From CAZNMF01 sp035547155 (GTDB lineage Bacteria > Acidobacteriota > Vicinamibacteria > Vicinamibacterales > SCN-69-37), in the NCBI GenBank assembly GCA_035547155.1, contig DASZVJ010000134.1, forward strand, positions 1 through 10,773: a stretch of DNA of 10,773 bases, read 5' to 3'. Both the position numbers and the translations under genes were made by a program. Under the pieces are notes generated by a model that saw only the letters and a program-made list of their open reading frames with translations, was not told the origin of the DNA and made no database searches. Numbering within the stretch: the stretch's first letter is position 1; each line of letters begins with the position of its first letter. Of this stretch, positions 5,486-10,773 are shown in pieces.

Positions 5486-6573
5486 GAATCCCTCCCTTGC
5501 CGTTGGCGCTCTCGCTGGAGCGCCTTGAGCGCTTTGCTGCCGATCTTGCCGATGCGCTTGGCGTCGGCGAGCGCGCGCTCCGATCGGCGCTTCGACGTCT
5601 CCGCCTGCTCGCCTTGCAGCTTCAAGTAATTGGCGTACCGGCCCGCATCGAGATCGCCGGCCTCGACGGCCGCCTTCACCGCGCATCCTGGCTCGGTATC
5701 GTGAAGGCAATCGCGAAAGCGGCAGGACGCGGCCAGGTCGGCGATGTCCGCAAACGTCTCGCCCACGACGTCGTCGGTGTGCCACAACTGCAGCTCACGC
5801 ATGCCCGGCGTGTCGATGACGAGCCCGCCGCCCTCGCGCACGACGAGCTGGCGATGGACGCTCGTGTGGCGGCCGCGCGCGTCCCATTCGCGGACCTCGC
5901 CTGTCGCGAGCAGCTCTCGTCCGACGAGGCGATTGACGATCGACGACTTGCCCGCGCCGGACGGCCCGATCAGCGCGACCGTCGCACCGCCGCGCAGATA
6001 CGGCTCGAACGCCTCCATGCCGTGTCCGGTGCGCGTGCTGACGGCGAGGACGGGCGCATCGGCCGCCGCGCGGCGTGCGTCGTCGACGGCCGCATCGACG
6101 TCGTCGACGAGGTCCGCCTTGTTGAGCACGATGACTGGCGCCGCGCCGCTGCGCCGCGCGACGACGAGATAGCGCTCGATGGCGTTCGCGTTGACCGGCA
6201 CGTCGAGGCCAAACACGATGAGCACGGTGTCGATGTTGGCGGCGACGATCTGCTCTTCGGTCTCGCGGCCGGCGGCCTTGCGCGAGAACGAGCTCGTGCG
6301 CGGCAGCACCTCGCGAATCTGGCTGCGCGCGCCGAGCGGATCGACGCGCAGCGCCACCCAGTCGCCGACCACGGGCAGCGCGTGCCGGCCTTCGGCAAGA
6401 TGCTTCACACGTCCCGCGACTTCCGCGAGTTGCTCGCCCGCCGCGGTCAACACGCGATACACGTGGTTGTGCTCGAGCACGACGCGGCCCGCGACCAAAC
6501 CAGCCGCCGCCGGATCCGCAAACGCGCGCTCGCGCGCAGCGGACCATCCGAGATCGGCCAGCGTGATCGGCAC
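5482..6573 (-). CDS. rsgA: Ribosome small-subunit-dependent GTPase A
   Basis: A 363-residue circularly permuted GTPase that helps finish 30S subunit maturation in the cytoplasm. The order is diagnostic: an N-terminal OB-fold (about 25-95, with VVGDWV at 68-73), then G4 NKAD (151-154), the G5-region VST (178-180), G1 P-loop GPSGAGKSS (203-211), G2 GRHTS (234-238) and G3 DTPG (254-257), followed by a C-terminal zinc site C284-x4-C289-x-H291-x5-C297. All key residues are present. The GTG start at 6573 begins with the LADLGW segment typical of the family. No Shine-Dalgarno is visible; a GATAAT hexamer sits exactly 6 nt before the GTG, suggesting a leaderless transcript. The stop overlaps the DUF2207-like gene by 4 nt (GTGA), so that gene probably depends on rsgA expression. 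Confidence 0.95.
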   Translation of the reverse strand: MPITLADLGWSAARERAFADPAAAGLVAGRVVLEHNHVYRVLTAAGEQLAEVAGRVKHLAEGRHALPVVGDWVALRVDPLGARSQIREVLPRTSSFSRKAAGRETEEQIVAANIDTVLIVFGLDVPVNANAIERYLVVARRSGAAPVIVLNKADLVDDVDAAVDDARRAAADAPVLAVSTRTGHGMEAFEPYLRGGATVALIGPSGAGKSSIVNRLVGRELLATGEVREWDARGRHTSVHRQLVVREGGGLVIDTPGMRELQLWHTDDVVGETFADIADLAASCRFRDCLHDTEPGCAVKAAVEAGDLDAGRYANYLKLQGEQAETSKRRSERALADAKRIGKIGSKALKALQRERQRQGRDS

Positions 6574-6579
6574 CGGATG

Positions 6580-6608
6580 ATTATCGTGCGCCGGTAGCGG
6601 ATGACCAA
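6580..6608 (-). promoter_or_regulatory. Candidate leaderless promoter of rsgA
   Basis: Minus-strand TTGGTC (6608-6603), a 17-nt spacer and GATAAT (6585-6580; 5 of 6 matches) are followed by 6 nt and the GTG start. Transcription would begin at or next to the start codon. Confidence 0.5.
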
Positions 6609-6610
6609 AT

Positions 6611-6627
6611 GCGCGCGTCTCGCGCGC
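6611..6627 (-). terminator. Weak terminator-like hairpin after the ADOP permease
   Basis: Arms GCGCGCG (6611-6617) and CGCGCGC (6621-6627) form a perfect 7-bp stem with a 3-nt loop, starting three bases past the permease stop. Only ATTTGG follows on the minus strand, so termination would be partial. It directly precedes the rsgA promoter candidate. Confidence 0.4.
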
Positions 6628-6630
6628 GTC

Positions 6631-9339
6631 TCAGTTCCGCCGAAGCGCCACGATCGGATCGACCGAGGCGGCTCGGCGTGCGGGCACGAGACAGGCCGCG
6701 AGCGCGGCGAGCAGCAGCGTGACCGCCACGGCGATGAACGGGATCGGATTGGAGGGCTGGATGCCGTAGACGGCGCCCTGCAGCAGCCGTCCCACGAACG
6801 CGGCGCCGATCGCGCCGAGCACGGTGCCCGCAAGAGCGGTCATCATGCCTTCGCGCAAGATGCGACCGACAACGTGCCGTCTGCTTCCGCCCAGCGCCAT
6901 GCGAAGCCCGATCTCGTGCGTCCGCTGCGCGACGGCGAACGACATCACGCCGTAGATCCCAACCGCCGCCAGCACCAGCCCGACGCCGGCAAACGCCGCG
7001 AAAAACGCCGTGTAGAAACGATCGGACGCCATCGATCGGCTGAGCGTCTGCTCGATCGTCTGCACGCGCGCCAGCGGGATGGTCGGATCGATCGTGCGCA
7101 GCACATCGGCGATGGCGGTCCACGGCACGGACGCGTCGCCGATCGTTCGCACGGCGACGATGGCCGCAGGCCAGGGATTCTGGGCAAACGGCAGGACGAC
7201 TTCGGCCGCGACCGGACGGCCTGGTGCCGCGTTGGCGGCGTCCGCCTGGACGCCGACGATTTCCCAGTCGATTGACGCGGCCGTAAACGCGCCGCTGACC
7301 GGCGGCGCCATCACGATGTGTTGTCCGATCGGATCGCGCCCCGCAAGAAATCGCTGCGCGAAGGTCTCGTTGACGATGGCCACGGGCCGGCTGCCCTCGC
7401 GGTCGGTGTCGGCGAATGCGCGGCCGTGACGAATCCCGATGCCGAAGGTCCCGTGATAGGACGCGGTTGCCATGATGACGCTGGTCCACGGCCGCTTCTC
7501 GGGATCGACCACGCGATCGCCGGCGATCTCGAACTGGCCGCGATATCCCGCACCAGACACCGGCATGCCGGTCGAGACCGACGCGGCACCGACGCCGGGC
7601 AGCGTGGCGAGTCGTTCAGCGAGCGATCCATAGAACGCCCGCATCTGATCGGTCGTCGTCAATCGTCCGCGCGGCACCGGCAACGAGAACGTCGTCAGGT
7701 GATCGGCGCGAAATCCGAGATCGGCTGTCATCTGCCGCATCCACGCGTGCACGGCCAATCCGCCGCCGGCGAGCAGCGTCAACGCCAGCGCGACCTCGAG
7801 GATGACGAGCCCGCGCCGCAACGCGAAACGCCGATCGCCGATCGTGCGCCCGCCCTCTCGCATCGTGTCCGCGGCGCTCGTTCGTGACGCCTGCCACGCG
7901 GGCGCCAGGCCCGCGACGACACCCGACACCGTGCATGCGGCGAGCGCAAACAGCAGCACGGGCACACTCAATGTGATCTCCGTCTCCGACGGCAGCGTGA
8001 AGGGCGGCATCAGCGCAACGACCGCATGCACGATGGCTGACGCGAGCCACGCGCCGAGAAGACCGCCGGCTAGCGCGAGGACCAGCGTCTCGACGAGCAG
8101 CTGTCTGACGACAGCGCCGCGCGTTGCGCCCATGGCGGCGCGAATCGCCAACTCGCGATGCCGCGTCGTCCCTCGCGCAAGCAGCAGATTGGCGACGTTC
8201 GCACACGCGATGAGCAACACGAACAGCACGGCGCCGAACAGCAGCCAGAGCCCGCGGACCGTGCTCGGGGCCACGAAGTCGTTTCGAAACGCTTCGAGCT
8301 GAATCGTCCACCCGCTGCGCGGTCTGGCACGTTCCTGTTCGAGCCGTGCGCTGAGCGCCGTCATGCTCGCGTTCGCCTGCGCGATGGTGACCCCATCTTT
8401 GAGGCGCGCCATGACGTAGAGTCCCCCGGTGTCAGGCTGGAGGTCCGCGTCGGTAAACGCCAGCGGCAGCCAGATCTTGTTCTGCTGGCGATCGGCCGGT
8501 CCTTTGCCGAGCACGCCGACGACCGTGTACGGCTCGTCATTCACGCGCACCTGGCGGCCGAGAATTCCGGGATCGCCGCCGAAGCGCTCCTGCCAGAACT
8601 GATATGTCAGGACGACGACGTGATCGCGGCCGGGGACACCTTCGTCCTCCTGAAACGATCGGCCGATCGTGAGCGGATACCCGTAGCCGAGCATTGCGAG
8701 GAATCCCGGCGTCGCGGCACCGGCGGAGACATTCTCCGGACGGTCCGCGGTCGCGACGTTGACCGTCCGTCCGCTCCACGCGTTGATGTCGGCGAACGAC
8801 GTCGCCTGACGCTTCCATGCCGTATAGCTCTTCGGTGACACGCCCGCACGATCGCCGTTCACGTACGGCCAGACCATAACCAATCGATCGGGCTGCGCGT
8901 ACGGCAGCGGCGCGAAGAACAGGCCATAGACGACGCTGAAGATCGCGGTGGTCGCGGCGATGCCGAGCGCCAGCGTCGCGACAGCCACGGCGGTGAACGC
9001 GGCATTCCGGCGAAGCAAACGAAGCCCGAAGCGCGCATCGCGCAGCAACACGGCGGGCGCAAACAAGGCGGCACGGCGCCGCGCTGGCCCGGTGTTTCCG
9101 CGATCCCAGGCAGACGCGTCGAGCGGCGCGCGCGAGGCGGCGCGCAACGTCGCTGCCAGCGCGGCCGGATCGTTCAGCTCCTCGATCGTCTCCGCGTATG
9201 CCTGGGCTTCCGTGCGCCCACGCGCCAGCAGCGCGCGATAGCGTTGGTCGAGGTGCTGCACCATCTCCTCGAGCGCATCTTCGCTCGCGGCCGATCGATC
9301 GCGAAGCCGGTTGATGATTTCCGCTTTCCAGTCAGGCAT
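6631..9339 (-). CDS. ADOP-type ABC permease (duplicated MacB/FtsX, no ATPase partner)
   Basis: A 902-residue protein. The start ATG 9339 is supported by GAGGTG upstream and by an 8-nt overlap with padR. Order: a cytoplasmic permease-prefix segment (about 1-70, amphipathic, with NRLRDR and EELNDP); first membrane helix about 114-140; first MacB-like periplasmic domain (about 141-360); FtsX-type helices (about 363-386, 414-444, 459-482) including the LLIACANVANLLLARGTTR motif; then a second unit beginning at about 509 with RGLVILEVALALTLLAGG, a second periplasmic domain (about 530-770) and a second FtsX bundle (about 776-802, 832-855, 865-886) ending in the typical DPIVALRRN. ADOP proteins are expanded in Acidobacteriota; the transported substrate is unknown. 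No ATP-binding gene is nearby, so it must use an ATPase encoded elsewhere or act without one. Confidence 0.93.
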   Translation of the reverse strand: MPDWKAEIINRLRDRSAASEDALEEMVQHLDQRYRALLARGRTEAQAYAETIEELNDPAALAATLRAASRAPLDASAWDRGNTGPARRRAALFAPAVLLRDARFGLRLLRRNAAFTAVAVATLALGIAATTAIFSVVYGLFFAPLPYAQPDRLVMVWPYVNGDRAGVSPKSYTAWKRQATSFADINAWSGRTVNVATADRPENVSAGAATPGFLAMLGYGYPLTIGRSFQEDEGVPGRDHVVVLTYQFWQERFGGDPGILGRQVRVNDEPYTVVGVLGKGPADRQQNKIWLPLAFTDADLQPDTGGLYVMARLKDGVTIAQANASMTALSARLEQERARPRSGWTIQLEAFRNDFVAPSTVRGLWLLFGAVLFVLLIACANVANLLLARGTTRHRELAIRAAMGATRGAVVRQLLVETLVLALAGGLLGAWLASAIVHAVVALMPPFTLPSETEITLSVPVLLFALAACTVSGVVAGLAPAWQASRTSAADTMREGGRTIGDRRFALRRGLVILEVALALTLLAGGGLAVHAWMRQMTADLGFRADHLTTFSLPVPRGRLTTTDQMRAFYGSLAERLATLPGVGAASVSTGMPVSGAGYRGQFEIAGDRVVDPEKRPWTSVIMATASYHGTFGIGIRHGRAFADTDREGSRPVAIVNETFAQRFLAGRDPIGQHIVMAPPVSGAFTAASIDWEIVGVQADAANAAPGRPVAAEVVLPFAQNPWPAAIVAVRTIGDASVPWTAIADVLRTIDPTIPLARVQTIEQTLSRSMASDRFYTAFFAAFAGVGLVLAAVGIYGVMSFAVAQRTHEIGLRMALGGSRRHVVGRILREGMMTALAGTVLGAIGAAFVGRLLQGAVYGIQPSNPIPFIAVAVTLLLAALAACLVPARRAASVDPIVALRRN

Positions 9340-9685
9340 TGCGCACCTCGACGATGCGGTTGATGGCGGCCACGAAGCGCTCCCAGCCCCGGCGTTGTTC
9401 GGCCAGCACCTGGCGGCCGGCGGCGGTGATCCGGTAGTAGCGGCGGCGGCGCTGTCCCGCCTTCTCCACCCAGCGCCCGTGGATCCAGCCGCGCTTTTCA
9501 AGCCGGTACAGCAACGGATAAAGCGACGTCAGCGTGAACCGGACGTCGCCGCCGGACTGCGTCTCGATCAGATCGCTCAGCTCGTAGCCGTGCCGCGGCC
9601 GCGCGTCGAGCAGGGCCAGGATGACCAGCTCGGCGCTGCCCTTCTTGAGCTCGCGATCGAGGATCCGCGCATGTATATTTTTCAC
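9332..9685 (-). CDS. PadR-family transcriptional repressor
   Basis: A 117-residue winged-helix protein with the PadR pattern: LKKGSAELVILALLDARPRHGYEL, recognition-helix region RFTLTSLYPLLYRLEKRGWI, wing WVEKAGQRRRRYYRITAAGR and a C-terminal dimerisation helix. PadR proteins usually repress their own promoter and linked genes. The gene overlaps the ADOP permease by 8 nt, so the permease is its probable target. The frame is open to a TTG at 9721, but that TTG is the -35 of the best promoter candidate. GTG 9685 is chosen: it lies 6 nt after the -10 hexamer, and the protein then begins close to the conserved DRELKKGSAEL segment, as in relatives. Neither start has a Shine-Dalgarno. The exact start is the least certain point; family assignment is firm. 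Confidence 0.9.
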   Translation of the reverse strand: MKNIHARILDRELKKGSAELVILALLDARPRHGYELSDLIETQSGGDVRFTLTSLYPLLYRLEKRGWIHGRWVEKAGQRRRRYYRITAAGRQVLAEQRRGWERFVAAINRIVEVRNA

Positions 9686-9721
9686 AGCGAAATATTGCTG
9701 TACAAAACCTCTTGACGTCAA
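9684..9721 (-). promoter_or_regulatory. padR-permease promoter with candidate operator dyads
   Basis: Minus-strand TTGACG (9721-9716; 5 of 6 matches), an 18-nt spacer and CAATAT (9697-9692) are followed by 6 nt and GTG 9685. Two dyads overlap it: TTGACGTCAA (9712-9721), a perfect 10-bp palindrome covering the -35, and ACAGC-N8-GCTGT (9684-9701), covering the -10 and start. Their placement suits autorepression by PadR, although neither is a proven PadR site. Confidence 0.5.
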
Positions 9722-9743
9722 GCGCGTCGGCGGAACGAGAGCA

Positions 9744-9783
9744 GGTTCTCGGTTCTCCGTTCTGGGTTCTCGGGCTTGGGCTT
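9744..9783 (+). repeat. Heptamer array, family B, second copy
   Basis: GGTTCTC, GGTTCTC, CGTTCTG and GGTTCTC occupy 9744-9771 in exact 7-nt register, followed by two GGGCTT hexamers (9772-9783). It lies just upstream of the padR promoter and matches the unit type at 1751-1822. Confidence 0.75.
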
Positions 9784-9977
9784 GGGGCGGAACTGGCCGT
9801 GGCGTTAGCGGCTCGCGGGCTCGACGTGTCAGGCCGCGAGAACCGGGGCGAGATCGGCCTCGCTGGCTGGTGCGTGGCCGAGTTCGCGAAGCACCGCGTT
9901 GAGAGCCGTCAATGAGATCGTCGCGGGCGCGGTGATTTCAATCCCAATCGCGTCGCCGAACTCGTGGCGTTGAAGAT
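9784..9977. other. Gap without a recognisable gene
   Basis: No gene with a convincing start was found between the heptamer array and the toxin stop codon. One minus-strand frame ending in TGA at 9831-9829 is open back into the toxin and looks weakly coding (DAIGIEITAPATISLTAL and so on), but it has no ATG or GTG start. The plus strand is also open here in the in-register antisense frame. It may be a gene remnant or an accident of high G+C. Confidence 0.3.
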
Positions 9978-10271
9978 TTATAACGTCGCCGGAAATTCTC
10001 GCGCCGCGTGATGGACCGTAAGGATGTGGACGTAATCGTTGCCGACAAGCCGGTAGACGATTCGATACGGCGAACGAATAGTCTCGCGCACTTCAGAATT
10101 TTTGAATTCAGGCACAGCACGGCCGGATTCCGGGAACAACGCCAAGCGATCCGTCGCGGCGATGAGCTCCGCGACAACGACATCGGCGTAACGGACAGAG
10201 TCGTGGCTGATGAACGTGTGAATGGCGGCCAGATCGGCTTGGGCCTGCTCAGTCCACAGAATAGATCTCAC
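9978..10271 (-). CDS. ParE/RelE-superfamily toxin
   Basis: A 97-residue protein with the ParE/RelE-type pattern: W6 and the helix AQADLAAIHTFI (10-21), a long second helix AELIAATDRLALFPESGR (34-51), VPEF (53-56), RE at 63-64, YRIVYRLV (69-76) and the closing strand VHILTVHHAAREF (81-93). Such toxins inhibit gyrase (ParE branch) or cleave mRNA on the ribosome (RelE branch). The P-E-x-G-R then RE..R.PYR layout is closer to ParE-like members, but the target cannot be fixed from sequence. Start GTG 10271 overlaps the antitoxin stop as GTGA, so toxin translation is coupled to that of the antitoxin. Confidence 0.85.
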   Translation of the reverse strand: MRSILWTEQAQADLAAIHTFISHDSVRYADVVVAELIAATDRLALFPESGRAVPEFKNSEVRETIRSPYRIVYRLVGNDYVHILTVHHAAREFPATL

Positions 10272-10447
10272 GCACGGAACCGCATCTTGACTTCATCGTG
10301 CGGAGCGACACGGCCAGCTTCTGATTGCCGCAGACCTTCTTCGATTTTGGCGATGAAGCACAGGCGTTCGATGACGTCCGCGATCGTGGCCTGGTCAGGC
10401 AACGATTTCACAGCGTCGATTGCGCGTTCCTTCGCGGTGGCCGCCAT
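10268..10447 (-). CDS. Small antitoxin of the ParE/RelE pair
   Basis: A 59-residue protein: MAATAKERAIDAVKSLPDQ, then ATIADVIERLCFIAKIEEGL and ending EAGRVAPHDEVKMRFRA. Its layout matches small antitoxins commonly found before ParE/RelE-type toxins, with a helix, 'LPDQATIADVIERL', 'KIEEGL..SEAGRV' and 'HDEVK'. I see no clear ribbon-helix-helix DNA-binding segment, so autoregulation may need another factor or a non-standard mode. It precedes the toxin with a 4-nt GTGA overlap. A TGGTAAAAT extended -10 ends 6 nt before the ATG and no Shine-Dalgarno is present. Confidence 0.8.
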   Translation of the reverse strand: MAATAKERAIDAVKSLPDQATIADVIERLCFIAKIEEGLRQSEAGRVAPHDEVKMRFRA

Positions 10448-10453
10448 GACGCA

Positions 10454-10481
10454 ATTTTACCATCGTCGTCCGTCGGCGACG
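10454..10481 (-). promoter_or_regulatory. Candidate leaderless promoter of the toxin-antitoxin operon
   Basis: Minus-strand extended -10 TGGTAAAAT (10462-10454) lies 6 nt before the antitoxin ATG at 10447. Just upstream is the dyad CGTCG-N8-CGACG (10464-10481), in the right place for an operator. No -35 match is seen, as is usual for extended -10 promoters. Confidence 0.45.
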
Positions 10482-10500
10482 TTGTGGCTCCTTTGGGAGC

Positions 10501-10773
10501 TCATGCGACACGAATCGAATCACGAATGCTGTTGATCCATCTGACGACTTCGGGATGACCGGTTACGTCATAGCGGCTCAAATGAGGTAAGCCCACGACG
10601 CGAAAGCGGCCAGGGACCTGAAAGCTTCTGCACATCCACGTCCCATGCCCAGACGGGCACTCCGGCTGCTCTACGTCGGCACCAAACACGTTGAGGAGAA
10701 ACTCGAAAGGTGACGGATGGGAGTTCCCGTAAACAAGGACCAATCGAGGCTTGACGACATCGAGTATTCGCTC
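10501..10773 (-). CDS. C-terminal part of an unidentified protein, possibly uracil-DNA-glycosylase-like
   Basis: Ninety codons are visible; the frame is open to the right edge, so the 5' end is missing and the in-frame TTG at 10743 is not needed as a start. The sequence begins ERILDVVKPRLVLVYGNS and later reads FRVVGLPHLSRYDVTGH, then a helix PEVVRWINSI and a short tail. A strand ending in a 'PR.V..YGN' turn, followed about 45 residues later by 'LPH.SR' and a terminal helix, recalls the C-terminal half of uracil-DNA-glycosylase-like proteins (LG-N and H-P-S-type motifs), but the canonical HPS is replaced by PHLSR. C34, C43 and H46 in the middle are notable. The UDG link is an inference only. 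Confidence 0.55.
   Translation of the reverse strand, partial: ERILDVVKPRLVLVYGNSHPSPFEFLLNVFGADVEQPECPSGHGTWMCRSFQVPGRFRVVGLPHLSRYDVTGHPEVVRWINSIRDSIRVA

Noticed and set aside
5497..6597. Long plus-strand open frame opposite rsgA (366 codons)
   Set aside because: The minus strand carries all GTPase motifs and the zinc site. The plus frame is an arginine/alanine-rich antisense shadow of a high-G+C gene.
9686..9721. TTG 9721 as the padR start
   Set aside because: It coincides with the best -35 hexamer, has no ribosome-binding site and adds residues not expected in this PadR group.
9712..9915. Plus-strand open frame of 67 codons in the padR-toxin gap
   Set aside because: It starts with the TTG of the palindromic -35 region, runs through the heptamer array, lacks a ribosome-binding site and resembles no known family.
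10487..10500. Hairpin GCTCC-TTTG-GGAGC just after the right-edge gene, as a terminator
   Set aside because: The stem is only 5 bp and no T tract follows on the minus strand.

Overview
This is a high-G+C bacterial window. The best taxonomic marker is the pair at 6631-9685: a PadR-type repressor overlapping the gene of a roughly 900-residue two-lobed MacB/FtsX permease with no ATPase partner. That layout is the 'acidobacterial duplicated orphan permease' (ADOP) arrangement, so Acidobacteriota is the likely source, perhaps a Vicinamibacteria-like lineage (inference). There is no tRNA, rRNA, CRISPR array, transposase, integrase or phage gene.

Layout. Positions 1-848 (minus) hold a secreted DUF1080 / 3-keto-disaccharide hydrolase-type protein and, after an ATGA overlap, the 5' end of another exported protein cut by the window edge. 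Divergent from these, 958-1653 (plus) encodes an exported CsgG/HfaB-like protein that ends in a good intrinsic terminator. At 1902-4434 (plus) an O-methyltransferase overlaps a GT39/ArnT-like membrane glycosyltransferase. Convergent to it (minus) are rsgA (5482-6573) and a DUF2207-like membrane protein joined by a GTGA overlap. Next come the ADOP permease and its PadR regulator, then a ParE/RelE-type toxin with a 59-residue antitoxin overlapping by GTGA, and at the right edge the 3' part of an unidentified gene with faint uracil-DNA-glycosylase-like traits.

The genes fall into small independent units: wall or carbohydrate-facing exported proteins, an orphan modification pair, ribosome maturation, a regulated ABC-type permease and a toxin-antitoxin cassette. 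I see no single new multi-gene system.

The most unusual content lies in and around gene boundaries. Degenerate tandem arrays of 7-8 bp units of four sequence families (GGGACCAR, GGTTCYN, GATNNNNN, GTAGCCY) occupy many junctions. In three places they merge with genes: one encodes the hydrophobic core of a signal peptide, one supplies the C-terminal codons and stop of the glycosyltransferase, and one fills the whole upstream region of the methyltransferase up to its ATG. A second pattern is that three minus-strand genes (rsgA, padR and the antitoxin) have a -10-like hexamer exactly 6 nt before the start codon and no Shine-Dalgarno sequence, as expected for leaderless mRNAs.
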